Shown one piece after another: positions 17,238-26,713 of a DNA stretch of 64,000 nt. Numbering within the stretch: position 1 is the stretch's first letter; every line of letters starts with the position of its first letter. The notes under the pieces were generated by a model. It was given only the letters and a program-made list of their open reading frames with translations, was not told the origin of the DNA and ran no database searches. Origin of the DNA: Flavivirga jejuensis (GTDB lineage: Bacteria > Bacteroidota > Bacteroidia > Flavobacteriales > Flavobacteriaceae); NCBI RefSeq assembly GCF_030540765.1, contig NZ_JAUOEL010000001.1:310001-374000 (forward strand). Direction: 5' to 3'. The position numbers and the translations under genes are program-made.

Positions 17238-18560
17238 ATGAAAGTATTAAAGTTTGGAGGAACCTCGGTGGGTTCTATTGAAAATATATGTAACGTTAAA
17301 AATATTATTAACGATAGAGAAAAGAAGATTGTTGTGCTTTCTGCTATGTCTGGCACTACGAATCAGTTAGTTGCTATTACAAATAATATTGCGAGAAAAG
17401 AACCGGACGAAGCTATTGCTAAGATTAATATGCTACGTGAAACTTATGATGTTACTATAGACAAACTATTAATAAATAAGGGCTTAAATAAAGAAGTTAA
17501 AGATTATGTTTCTGGTGTTTTTAGTTTCTTAGTTTCATGTACTTATAAAGCGTTTTCTAAAAGCTTAGAAAATAATATTGTTGCTCAAGGTGAGTTGCTT
17601 TCTACGTTTATGTTTAATTGTTATTTGAAGCAAGAAGGTATTAATTCTACGTTATTACCAGCTTTAAATTTTATGCGTATTGATAAAGATAAAGAGCCAG
17701 ACATAAGTTATATAAAACAACATTTTGATAGTGCAGTAAGTGCTGTAGGAAATTCAGAAATATATATTACTCAAGGATTTATTTGTTTAGATGATAATGA
17801 TGAGGTTTCAAATTTACAGCGTGGAGGCAGTGATTATACAGCAACTATTATTGGGGCAGCTATTAAAGCTGAAGAAGTGCAAATTTGGACAGATATTGAT
17901 GGCATGCATAATAACGACCCCAGGTATGTTGAAAACACCAAGCCAATTTCAAACCTGTCGTTTGATGAAGCTGCAGAATTAGCTTATTTTGGAGCAAAGA
18001 TATTGCACCCACAAACAGTGACTCCTATTAGAGCAGATAACATTCCTTTGCGTCTAAAAAATACGATGAATCCAGATGCTCATGGAACATTAATTTCTAA
18101 TATTACTTCAGAAAATGGTATTAAAGCTATAGCTGCTAAGGACAATATTATAGCAATAAAGATTAAATCTGCAAGAATGTTGCAGGCACATGGTTTCTTG
18201 AAAAAAGTATTTGAAATTTTCGAAACGTATAAAACATCTATCGATATGATTACAACATCGGAGGTAGCTGTTTCTTTAACTATTGATGACGATAGGAATT
18301 TAGATAAGATTATTGAAGAACTAGAGAAAATAGCAACAATAGAGGTCGATAAAAACCAAAGTATTGTTTGTTTGGTTGGGCACTCTGTTGTTAATCATGA
18401 TGATACTTATAAATTATTCCAAATACTGCAAGACGTAAAAATTAGAATGATTTCTTATGGGGGAAGCAAAAATAATATTTCTCTATTAATAGATACAAAA
18501 GATAAAATTAATTCGCTACAAAAACTAAATGATTATTTATTTGAATTAGTCACTCTATAA
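17238..18560 (+). CDS. lysC: Aspartate kinase
   Basis: Aspartate kinase (440 aa) phosphorylates L-aspartate, the first step towards lysine, threonine and methionine. The N-terminal KFGGTSVGS (residues 4-12) is the substrate/ATP signature. QGFICLDDN and LQRGGSDYTATIIGAAI form the kinase core, with WTDIDGMHNNDPR following. From about residue 295 two ACT-like regulatory units follow (VFEIFETYKTSIDMITTSEVAVSL). Monofunctional: no homoserine dehydrogenase domain is fused. Confidence 0.95.
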   Translation: MKVLKFGGTSVGSIENICNVKNIINDREKKIVVLSAMSGTTNQLVAITNNIARKEPDEAIAKINMLRETYDVTIDKLLINKGLNKEVKDYVSGVFSFLVSCTYKAFSKSLENNIVAQGELLSTFMFNCYLKQEGINSTLLPALNFMRIDKDKEPDISYIKQHFDSAVSAVGNSEIYITQGFICLDDNDEVSNLQRGGSDYTATIIGAAIKAEEVQIWTDIDGMHNNDPRYVENTKPISNLSFDEAAELAYFGAKILHPQTVTPIRADNIPLRLKNTMNPDAHGTLISNITSENGIKAIAAKDNIIAIKIKSARMLQAHGFLKKVFEIFETYKTSIDMITTSEVAVSLTIDDDRNLDKIIEELEKIATIEVDKNQSIVCLVGHSVVNHDDTYKLFQILQDVKIRMISYGGSKNNISLLIDTKDKINSLQKLNDYLFELVTL

Positions 18561-18587
18561 ATTAGAATATCTTAGTTTGTTAGCAAA

Positions 18588-18620
18588 AAGGGTCGTTTTT
18601 TAAACGACCCTTCTTTTTTA
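18588..18620 (+). terminator. Rho-independent terminator after lysC
   Basis: An 11-bp perfect stem AAGGGTCGTTT (18588-18598) / AAACGACCCTT (18602-18612) with a 3-nt loop, followed by a T-rich tract (CTTTTTTA). It lies 28 bp after the lysC stop codon. Confidence 0.9.
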
Positions 18621-18704
18621 TTAGTTTCAAATAATGCTAGTATATTTCGCTTTCAGTCTGCTAAAGTGAATCTATGGGTTTTTAGCTCATAATGGTTAGT
18701 TCAT

Positions 18705-19997
18705 TTATGAGTTCATAATAGCTTCTATTTCATCAGCTTCAATAGGGATATTTCTCATTAAATTAAAAGGTTCTCCATTTTCTTGAATAACGACATCATC
18801 TTCTAATCGTATACCAAAACCTTCTTCAGGAATATATATTCCAGGTTCTACAGTAAACACCATATTAGCTTGCATAGGTTCTGTTAGTATGCCATAATCA
18901 TGAGTGTCTAATCCCATGTGGTGGCTCGTACCATGCATAAAGTATTTTTTATAAGCTGGCCATTCTGGATTTTCGTTTTGCACATCGGCTTTATTTAGTA
19001 GTCCTAAGTTTTGTAACTCACTAGTCATTATTTTGCCTACTTCTACATGGTAATCTGCCCAGATAGTTCCAGACACCAACATTTTTGTAGCTTCATTTTT
19101 TACTTTATTTACCGCATTATAGACGTCCTTTTGTCTTGGAGTGAATCTCCCCGAAACAGGAACACTACGTGTCATGTCACTAGAATAATTAGCATATTCT
19201 GCGCCTATATCCATCAATATTAAGTCGCCCGCTTTACATTGCCGATTGTTTTCTATATAATGTAATACGTTTGCATTATTTCCTGAAGCAACAATAGGGG
19301 TATAGGCGAATTTTTTAGAGCGATTTCTCAAAAATTCATGCATAAATTCCGCTTCAATTTCATATTCCCAAACACCAGGTTTTACAAAATTTAAAATACG
19401 TCTAAATCCTTTTTCGGTAATATTGCAAGCTTGTTGAATTAAATCTATTTCAATAGTGTCTTTTACAGAACGAAGTCTTTGTAAAATAGGATTGCTTTTT
19501 GCAACAGCATGTGCTGGATATTTTTCTTTTAGCCATTTTGTAAAACGATCTTCTCGGGTTTCTGTTTCTACATTAGCTCTATAGTGTTCATTGGTATTAA
19601 TATAAACTGTATCACACTGCGTCATAATCTCAAACATGATTTTTTCCATGTCTTGCAGCCAATAAACGGTCTTAATACCGCTAGTCTCAAAAGCTTTTTC
19701 TTTGGTTAATTTCTCGCCTTCCCAAATAGCGATATGTTCATTCGTTTCTTTTAAAAATAAAATTTCGCGATGTGTTTCTTTTGGGCAATCTGGAAATAGT
19801 ACCAAAATACTTTCTTCCTGATCTACGCCACTTAAATAAAAGATGTCTCTGTGTTGCTCAAAAGGCATGGTGCTATCGGCACTTATAGGGTAGATGTCGT
19901 TTGAATTGAAAACAGCCAAACTCTTGGGTGCCATTTTAGAAGCAAAATTTTTACGGTTTTTTATAAATAGCTCGTTATTAATTGAATGGTATTTCAT
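18705..19997 (-). CDS. Aminopeptidase P (Xaa-Pro aminopeptidase, M24 family)
   Basis: A 430-residue dimetal peptidase that removes an N-terminal residue preceding proline. The N-terminal creatinase-like domain is followed by the pita-bread catalytic domain with metal ligands in DIGAEYANYSSDMTR, GTSHHMGLDTHD, VEPGIYIPEEG and IRLEDDVVI. No signal peptide, so cytoplasmic. It is a lone gene convergent with lysC and divergent from the T9SS protease. Confidence 0.93.
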   Translation of the reverse strand: MKYHSINNELFIKNRKNFASKMAPKSLAVFNSNDIYPISADSTMPFEQHRDIFYLSGVDQEESILVLFPDCPKETHREILFLKETNEHIAIWEGEKLTKEKAFETSGIKTVYWLQDMEKIMFEIMTQCDTVYINTNEHYRANVETETREDRFTKWLKEKYPAHAVAKSNPILQRLRSVKDTIEIDLIQQACNITEKGFRRILNFVKPGVWEYEIEAEFMHEFLRNRSKKFAYTPIVASGNNANVLHYIENNRQCKAGDLILMDIGAEYANYSSDMTRSVPVSGRFTPRQKDVYNAVNKVKNEATKMLVSGTIWADYHVEVGKIMTSELQNLGLLNKADVQNENPEWPAYKKYFMHGTSHHMGLDTHDYGILTEPMQANMVFTVEPGIYIPEEGFGIRLEDDVVIQENGEPFNLMRNIPIEADEIEAIMNS

Positions 19998-20161
19998 CTT
20001 AGTTGTATATTAAGTTTGCTTTTATGTAGCAAAGCTAAATAAATCATTTAGATTATAATTTGCTATATTTGGGAATCCTCATTTTTTTTAATAAACCTAA
20101 AAGTTGATTTTATACGTATATTCAATAATTTAGGTCTCTTTAAATGTTTAAAAGTTTTCAA

Positions 20162-21994
20162 ATGAAAAAAGTTACGAAACCAATAATGCCAATTATTATT
20201 TTACTGTTTTGCCTAGTATTTCAGAAATCTTTATTTGCGCAAAGTATGCTAAGAGAAATACCTTTAAAGCAACAGATAGATGAATCTAGTTTGGTAATAG
20301 AAGGTAAAGTAATTTCGAAGCAATCATTTTGGGATACGGATTATAAAAATATTTATACAGTTAATACTATAGAAGTTTATAAAGTTTTTAAAGGGGAAGC
20401 TGTTACTATAATAGAAGTAATTACTCCAGGAGGAGCTGTTGGTGATAGAATACAAAAGGTTATTCCTAGCTTAAAACTTAGAAAAGGAGATTTAGGTGCT
20501 TTTACCTTGCATGAAAGTCATATTAATATTTCAGAAAGCAATAAGTCTGGGAATAAACAATTTAAAGTATATAGTTCTCTTCAAGGGTTTTATAAGTATC
20601 ATTTAAATGATAATGTGGCTACAAATCCATTTAGTTCTAAAAATGGAATTACAAAGGAACTTTATAATCAAATAGAAAGTATTACAAAGGCTAAGTATGT
20701 TGATGTGTCTTTTTTTGATGTTAGCAAAGCGCATTCAAAATTGGTTGAAAACAAAAGTGTTTTGCAGCCACCAAGTTCTATAACGTTTAATCCAACAACT
20801 TCTACTGCAGGGACAAAATCAGTATTAACTATTTCAGGATCTGGATTTGGAGGCACTAAAGGAAAAGTAGGGTTTGCTAATGCGGATGAAGGAGGTGTTG
20901 ATAATGGAAATACCATATTTTTTGATGCATTAGATACACAAGTTTTAACTTGGAGTGATACTCAAATTACTGTTGAGATACCTTCTGAAGCTGGCACAGG
21001 TAAGATTCGAGTTACTGATGCATCATTATCTAGTAGTGAGTCTGCTGCAGATTTAAATATAACTTATGCTGAAGTTAATTCCGTTTCAGACTTTTTAGCT
21101 AATGGTGTAGAATATGCCTATCAAACACGGCATATAGATGCAGATGGCAGCGGTGGTTATACATGGGAAATGCATACAGAATTTAATGCAAATACTAATG
21201 CGAAAAGTGCTTTTTTAAGAGCTTTAGAAACATGGAGTTGCGAGACAGGAATTAATTTTAGTGTCGCGTCATCAGCTACAACAGTAGATGAAGTAAAGGA
21301 TGATGATACTTTTGTAGTACGATTTGATAATGGTTCAGAGCTTCCTGCAGGTAATTTAGGAGTATGTACTTATTTTATTGGACTTTGTGGGAGTTCTGCT
21401 GTAGGCCAAACTAGTGTTGAGGCTTATGTAGATGAATTAGATATTGTATTTGATGATGGTACCGATTGGAATTTTGGGCCAGGTCTTTCTACAGTTATTG
21501 GTCAATTTGATTTTGAGAGTGTTGCGTTACACGAATTAGGACATGGGCACCAATTAGGACATGTTATAGATACAAATGCTATCATGCATTTTAGCCTTTC
21601 TCCTAATGAAGAACAAAGGGTTTTAGATGCTAATGATATTATTGCAGCTAATAACATACAAAATAGAAGTACAGGATCTACAGTTTGTGGAGAAAGTGCC
21701 ATGACAAATTATTCGGGAGATTGCGGTTTAAGTATAGACGAAGAAGAGCTAAATAGTTCTATCAGTCTATATCCAAACCCAGCCAAAAGTGTTTTTTATA
21801 TAAATAATGAATCATTTATGAACTTAGAAAAAGTAATCATTTATGATATTAGCGGCAGGCAAATATCCGAATATGATATTTCTAATACTTCACAAATAAA
21901 GACTATTAATCTTGTTGGTATTTCTAAAGGTATTTATTTCGTAAATATTCACTCTAATAGTGCTATGATTACTAAAAAAATAGCTGTAGAGTAG
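20162..21994 (+). CDS. Secreted zinc metalloprotease with T9SS C-terminal sorting domain
   Basis: From ATG 20162 (610 aa) the protein begins with a signal peptide ending LFAQS; an ATG six codons upstream is the alternative start. An IPT/TIG-like Ig domain (PPSSITFNPTTSTAGTKS, then ISGSGFGGTKGKVGF) precedes the catalytic region with HELGHGHQLGH (around residue 457), the metzincin-type zinc site with a third His. The last 80 residues (SLYPNPAKSVFYINNES, then IYDISGRQI, then GIYFVNI) are a type A T9SS sorting domain. It should be exported through the outer membrane and may be anchored on the surface. Confidence 0.9.
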   Translation: MKKVTKPIMPIIILLFCLVFQKSLFAQSMLREIPLKQQIDESSLVIEGKVISKQSFWDTDYKNIYTVNTIEVYKVFKGEAVTIIEVITPGGAVGDRIQKVIPSLKLRKGDLGAFTLHESHINISESNKSGNKQFKVYSSLQGFYKYHLNDNVATNPFSSKNGITKELYNQIESITKAKYVDVSFFDVSKAHSKLVENKSVLQPPSSITFNPTTSTAGTKSVLTISGSGFGGTKGKVGFANADEGGVDNGNTIFFDALDTQVLTWSDTQITVEIPSEAGTGKIRVTDASLSSSESAADLNITYAEVNSVSDFLANGVEYAYQTRHIDADGSGGYTWEMHTEFNANTNAKSAFLRALETWSCETGINFSVASSATTVDEVKDDDTFVVRFDNGSELPAGNLGVCTYFIGLCGSSAVGQTSVEAYVDELDIVFDDGTDWNFGPGLSTVIGQFDFESVALHELGHGHQLGHVIDTNAIMHFSLSPNEEQRVLDANDIIAANNIQNRSTGSTVCGESAMTNYSGDCGLSIDEEELNSSISLYPNPAKSVFYINNESFMNLEKVIIYDISGRQISEYDISNTSQIKTINLVGISKGIYFVNIHSNSAMITKKIAVE

Positions 21995-22203
21995 ACTAAG
22001 TTACTATGAATTTGAAATAAAAAAAGCTAAAAAATGTCGTTCTGAATACCATAAAGAATCTCTGAAAGGTTTAATTTTTTAAATTTAGAGAAATAAAATT
22101 CTTTGTTTTGATCTGAATTATTTGGTTTTAACTTAGAATTCAGTCTCTTTTTTGGTTTTTTCTTTAAATTGATTCTAAATAGTAAAAACATGACATTTGT
22201 TAG

Positions 22204-22234
22204 TTGTCTAAAACTTCATCCTAACTTACCTTTG
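22204..22234 (+). promoter_or_regulatory. Promoter of sdhCAB
   Basis: TTG at 22204-22206 and TACCTTTG at 22227-22234 are separated by 20 bp, close to the Bacteroidetes consensus TTTG-N19-TAnnTTTG. The sdhC ATG follows 26 bp downstream. Just upstream (around 22032-22100) a degenerate GTCGTTCTGAA palindromic-element relic fills the gap behind the T9SS protease gene. Confidence 0.65.
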
Positions 22235-22260
22235 TGAAAACATAAAATAACTTCAAAATA

Positions 22261-22932
22261 ATGAGTGGATTTTTCAAATCTTCGATTGGAAGAAAAGTAG
22301 CTATGGCACTTTCTGCTTTTTTCCTCATGTTTTTCTTAATAATACATTTAGCAGTTAACATCACATCTTTATTCAGTGAAGATGTTTTTAATGAGCTATC
22401 TCATTTTATGGGAACCAATCCTTTGGTTCAATTTGGGTTACAACCCGTTTTAATATTTGGTGTTGTATTTCATTTTTTAATGGGATTTGTGTTAGAAATT
22501 AGGAATAAGAAAGCAAATGGCGTAGCATACGCTAAAAACAATGGTGCAGCTAATTCTACTTGGATGAGTAGAAACATGATTTATAGTGGGCTGGTTATAT
22601 TAGCCTTTATTGTACTTCATTTTATAGATTTCTGGTTTCCAGAAATAAATACGAAATACATTCAGGGTGATATGTCTGGAATGCATGATGGCGGTTTTAG
22701 ATATTTTCATGAATTAGTAGAGAAGTTTCATAATCCATTAAGAGTAGGAGCCTATGTTGTAGCGTTTATTTTATTAGGGCTGCACTTAGCACATGGTTTC
22801 ACTTCTGCATTTCAATCTATGGGGCTAACTGCTGGGCGTAAAAAAAACATGCAAACTTTTGGAAAATTATATTCTATTATTATTCCATTAGGGTTTATAA
22901 TTATTGCCCTTGTTCATCATTTTAACCATTAA
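22261..22932 (+). CDS. sdhC: Succinate dehydrogenase cytochrome b subunit
   Basis: The 223-residue membrane anchor of succinate:quinone oxidoreductase. Five hydrophobic helices are apparent with haem-ligand candidate histidines in IIHLAVN, FHFLMGF, VLHFIDFW, HLAHGF and VHHF, as in the Bacteroidetes/epsilon-type single-subunit dihaem cytochrome b (SdhC with no separate SdhD). Start motif MSGFFKSSIGRKVAMALSAF is typical. First gene of the sdhCAB operon. Confidence 0.94.
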   Translation: MSGFFKSSIGRKVAMALSAFFLMFFLIIHLAVNITSLFSEDVFNELSHFMGTNPLVQFGLQPVLIFGVVFHFLMGFVLEIRNKKANGVAYAKNNGAANSTWMSRNMIYSGLVILAFIVLHFIDFWFPEINTKYIQGDMSGMHDGGFRYFHELVEKFHNPLRVGAYVVAFILLGLHLAHGFTSAFQSMGLTAGRKKNMQTFGKLYSIIIPLGFIIIALVHHFNH

Positions 22933-22944
22933 TCTTAAGATAGT

Positions 22945-24957
22945 ATGGCTTTAGATTCAAAAGTACCAAAAGGTCCAATTAAAGATAAATGGACAGATTA
23001 TAAAAATCATATCGATTTAGTAAATCCTGCAAATAAACGTCATATCGATATTATTGTAGTAGGAACAGGTTTAGCAGGAGGTTCGGCCGCTGCAACCTTA
23101 GCAGAGTTAGGATATAATGTAAAAGCATTTGCTTATCAGGATTCTCCGCGTCGTGCACACTCAATTGCTGCACAAGGAGGTATTAATGCTGCAAAGAACT
23201 ACCAAGGAGATGGCGATTCAACATATAGATTATTTTATGATACTGTAAAAGGTGGTGATTACCGTTCTCGTGAAGCAAACGTATATCGTTTGGCTGAGGT
23301 GTCTGCAAATATTATTGATCAATGTGTGGCTCAAGGTGTTCCTTTTGCTCGTGATTATGGTGGGTTATTAGATAACCGCTCGTTTGGAGGTGTATTGGTT
23401 TCAAGAACTTTTTACGCTAAAGGGCAAACAGGTCAACAATTATTATTAGGAGCTTATTCTGCAATGAATAGACAAATTGCTCGTGGTAAAATTGAAATGT
23501 TTAACCGTCATGAAATGCTTGATGTTGTAAAAGTTGATGGGAAAGCAAGGGGTATTATTACTCGTAATTTAATTACAGGTGAGATAGAAAGACATTCTGC
23601 ACATGCAGTTGTAATAGCATCTGGTGGATATGGAAATGTATATTTCTTATCAACAAACGCTATGGGAAGTAATACGACGGCTGCTTGGAAAATTCATAAA
23701 AAAGGCGCTTATTTTGCAAATCCTTGTTATACACAAATTCACCCAACATGTATTCCACGTTCTGGAGATTATCAGTCTAAACTAACATTGATGTCTGAAT
23801 CTTTACGTAACGACGGACGTATTTGGGTTCCTAAAAATATGGAAGATGTAATAGCAATTCGTGAAGGTCGTAAAAAGCCAACCGATTTGTCTGAAGAAGA
23901 ACGCGATTATTATTTAGAGCGTCGTTATCCTGCATTTGGTAATTTAGTACCTCGTGATGTGGCATCTAGAGCAGCAAAAGAGCGTTGTGATGCGGGTTAT
24001 GGTGTAAATGCTACTGGTGAAGCGGTCTATTTAGATTTTAAATCTGCTATTACGCGTTATGGAAAAGAACAAGCTAAGATTCATAATATAACAAATGCTT
24101 CTGAAGAAAAAATATATGAATTAGGTCAGGCTATTGTTGAAGCTAAATATGGTAACTTGTTCCAAATGTATGAGAAAATCGTTGATGAGAATCCATATAA
24201 AACACCTATGATGATTTACCCTGCAACACACTATACAATGGGAGGTGTTTGGGTTGATTATAATTTAATGACAACCATTCCAGGTTGTTATTGTATAGGG
24301 GAAGCTAATTTCTCAGACCACGGAGCAAACAGACTTGGAGCTTCGGCTTTAATGCAAGGGTTAGCCGATGGTTATTTTGTATTGCCTTATACCATAGGAG
24401 ATTATTTATCAGACGATATTAGAACAGGAAAAATACCAACTGACACTAAGGAATTTGATGAAGCAGAAAAAGAGGTAAAAGACCGTATTGATTTCTTTAT
24501 AAATAATAAAGGAACAAAATCTGTGGATTACTTCCATAAGAAACTTGGAAAAGTGATGTGGGATAAAGTAGGTATGGCGAGAAACGAAAAAGGTTTAAAA
24601 GAAGCTATGTCTGAGATTAAAGCCATTCGTGAAGAATTCTGGAAAGAAGTAAAAGTTATAGGAAATGCAAATGAAATGAACCCAGAGTTGGAAAAGGCAG
24701 GTCGTGTCGCAGACTTTTTAGAATTAGGAGAGTTATTTGCTAAAGATGCTTTGGTGAGAGAAGAATCATGTGGAGGCCATTTTAGAGAAGAATCTGTAGA
24801 ATTAGATGGTGAACAAAAAGGAGAAGCAAAACGTAATGATAAAGATTTTGCATTTGTTTCTGCTTGGGAATATAAAGGAGAGCCAGCCGATGCCGTTTTA
24901 CATAAAGAAGAATTAGAATTTAAAGATATTGAACTAAAACAACGTTCATACAAATAA
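22945..24957 (+). CDS. sdhA: Succinate dehydrogenase flavoprotein subunit
   Basis: SdhA (670 aa) oxidises succinate to fumarate. The FAD-binding motif [12 protein letters not shown] is at about 38-49. The covalently flavinylated His is H72 in [11 protein letters not shown]. The active-site region carries [21 protein letters not shown] and the C-terminal [10 protein letters not shown]. It follows sdhC by 12 bp and precedes sdhB by 10 bp. In Bacteroidetes this enzyme also serves as fumarate reductase in some species. Confidence 0.97.
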   Translation: MALDSKVPKGPIKDKWTDYKNHIDLVNPANKRHIDIIVVGTGLAGGSAAATLAELGYNVKAFAYQDSPRRAHSIAAQGGINAAKNYQGDGDSTYRLFYDTVKGGDYRSREANVYRLAEVSANIIDQCVAQGVPFARDYGGLLDNRSFGGVLVSRTFYAKGQTGQQLLLGAYSAMNRQIARGKIEMFNRHEMLDVVKVDGKARGIITRNLITGEIERHSAHAVVIASGGYGNVYFLSTNAMGSNTTAAWKIHKKGAYFANPCYTQIHPTCIPRSGDYQSKLTLMSESLRNDGRIWVPKNMEDVIAIREGRKKPTDLSEEERDYYLERRYPAFGNLVPRDVASRAAKERCDAGYGVNATGEAVYLDFKSAITRYGKEQAKIHNITNASEEKIYELGQAIVEAKYGNLFQMYEKIVDENPYKTPMMIYPATHYTMGGVWVDYNLMTTIPGCYCIGEANFSDHGANRLGASALMQGLADGYFVLPYTIGDYLSDDIRTGKIPTDTKEFDEAEKEVKDRIDFFINNKGTKSVDYFHKKLGKVMWDKVGMARNEKGLKEAMSEIKAIREEFWKEVKVIGNANEMNPELEKAGRVADFLELGELFAKDALVREESCGGHFREESVELDGEQKGEAKRNDKDFAFVSAWEYKGEPADAVLHKEELEFKDIELKQRSYK

Positions 24958-24967
24958 AAAGGACACT

Positions 24968-25711
24968 ATGAATTTAACACTTAAAATTTGGAGACAAAAA
25001 GACTCAAATGCAAAGGGTCAAATGGTCGATTATAAAGTTACTGATATATCAGAACATATGTCCTTTTTAGAAATGATGGATGTTTTAAATGAACAATTGG
25101 TAAACACTGGAGAAGAGCCTGTAGCTTTCGATCACGATTGTCGTGAAGGTATTTGCGGGATGTGTTCGATGTACATCAATGGAGAAGCACATGGGCCAGA
25201 TAGAGGTGTAACAACATGCCAATTGCACATGCGTATGTTTAAAGATGGCGATACTATTACCATAGAGCCATTTAGAGCAGCGGCATTCCCTGTGATAAAA
25301 GATCTGGTAGTAGATAGAATGGCCTTTGAGCGTATTCAACATGCTGGAGGGTATATTTCTGTGAATACATCTGGAAATACTCAAGATGCAAACTCAATTC
25401 CAATTTCTAAACATGCAGCAGATGAAGCTATGGATGCAGCCACTTGTATTGGTTGTGGTGCCTGTGTTGCTACTTGTAAAAACTCATCTGCAATGTTATT
25501 TGTAGGAGCTAAAGTATCGCAATATGCTTTATTACCTCAAGGGCAAGTAGAAGCTGCAGACCGTGTTAAAAATATGGTTGCACAAATGGATCTAGAAGGT
25601 TTTGGTAATTGTACAAATACAGGAGCTTGTGAGATTGAATGCCCTAAAGGGATTTCTTTAGAGAACATTGCACGTATGAATAGAGAGTTAATGAAAGCCA
25701 ATATATCATAA
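24968..25711 (+). CDS. sdhB: Succinate dehydrogenase iron-sulfur subunit
   Basis: SdhB (247 aa) carries electrons from SdhA to quinone. 2Fe-2S ligands are C58, C63 and C66 ([11 protein letters not shown]) plus C84 (TTCQLHM). The other two clusters are bound by [14 protein letters not shown] and [15 protein letters not shown]. Third gene of sdhCAB; it is the kind of Fe-S protein the SUF system upstream in this window would mature. Confidence 0.97.
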   Translation: MNLTLKIWRQKDSNAKGQMVDYKVTDISEHMSFLEMMDVLNEQLVNTGEEPVAFDHDCREGICGMCSMYINGEAHGPDRGVTTCQLHMRMFKDGDTITIEPFRAAAFPVIKDLVVDRMAFERIQHAGGYISVNTSGNTQDANSIPISKHAADEAMDAATCIGCGACVATCKNSSAMLFVGAKVSQYALLPQGQVEAADRVKNMVAQMDLEGFGNCTNTGACEIECPKGISLENIARMNRELMKANIS

Positions 25712-25740
25712 AGTTTTAACCATACATCGTAAAATTTGTA

Positions 25741-25766
25741 AACCCAAGCTATGCTTGGGTTTTTTT
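25741..25766 (+). terminator. Rho-independent terminator after sdhB
   Basis: A perfect stem AACCCAAGC / GCTTGGGTT with a TAT loop, followed by a run of T, 30 bp after the sdhB stop. Confidence 0.92.
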
Positions 25767-25795
25767 GTTTAGATTTAAGACATAAACTCTAACGA

Positions 25796-26713
25796 ATGAA
25801 AATAAAATTCATATTCCTATTTTTTCTATTTCAAATTTTATGTATAAATAGTAACTCGCAAATATTTGAAAAAACAGCTAGTCCTTTTTGCGAGGAATCC
25901 ATGTTAAAGCACATTAAATCATTGTCTTCGGATGCTTTTGAAGGCAGAAAAACAGGGACAAAAGGAGCACTAAAAACTAGAAAATATATAATTAATCAAT
26001 TCCATTCGTTACATATTTTGCCATTAGGAAAAAGCTATGAACAGTCTTTTTCGTTTATAAAAAAAAGTAAGGAATATAAGGGGACAAATATTTTAGGGTT
26101 TATTAAAGGAACAGAATTATCAGAAAAATATATAGTTATTAGCGCACATTATGACCATGAGGGGATTAAAATGGGGGAAATATATAATGGTGCTGATGAT
26201 AATGCTTCTGGGTTGAGTGCTTTGTTTAGTTTTGGTGAATATTTAAAAAACAATCCACCAAAACATTCTGTTATTTTAGCAGCTTTCGATGCGGAAGAAT
26301 TAGGACTTCAAGGGTCTAAATACTTTGTAAGGAATCCAATCATTCCATTAAAAAATATAAAAGTGAATATTAATATGGATATGATTAGTAGGAGCGAAAA
26401 GAATGAATTATATGTGTGTGGAGTCAAGCGCAATAAGACTTTAGACTATATTATTTCAAATTTTGAATATTCTAAAAAAATAAAACTTATTTCTGGGCAT
26501 GATGATTATGATAATCTAGAAGATTGGACTTATTCTTCAGATCATGTAAACTTTTATAAAAAGAGGATTCCGTTTTTATACTTTGGGGTTGAAGATCATA
26601 AGGATTATCATGAGCCTACAGACGATTATGAGAACATCCATCCAGATTTTTATGTAGAAGCAGTAAAGGTTATTATTTCAGTTTTTAAAAAAATAGATAA
26701 TTCACCATTCTAG
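25796..26713 (+). CDS. Secreted M28-family zinc metallopeptidase
   Basis: A 305-residue aminopeptidase-like enzyme with N-terminal signal peptide (hydrophobic to about residue 21, ending NSNSQ). Metal-ligand motifs of the M28 family are present: SAHYDHEG, GADDNASG, FDAEELGLQGS, NMDMISR and a C-terminal LYFGVEDHKDYHEPTDDYENI with the last His. The 3' end overlaps the convergent large gene by 4 bp. Confidence 0.9.
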   Translation: MKIKFIFLFFLFQILCINSNSQIFEKTASPFCEESMLKHIKSLSSDAFEGRKTGTKGALKTRKYIINQFHSLHILPLGKSYEQSFSFIKKSKEYKGTNILGFIKGTELSEKYIVISAHYDHEGIKMGEIYNGADDNASGLSALFSFGEYLKNNPPKHSVILAAFDAEELGLQGSKYFVRNPIIPLKNIKVNINMDMISRSEKNELYVCGVKRNKTLDYIISNFEYSKKIKLISGHDDYDNLEDWTYSSDHVNFYKKRIPFLYFGVEDHKDYHEPTDDYENIHPDFYVEAVKVIISVFKKIDNSPF

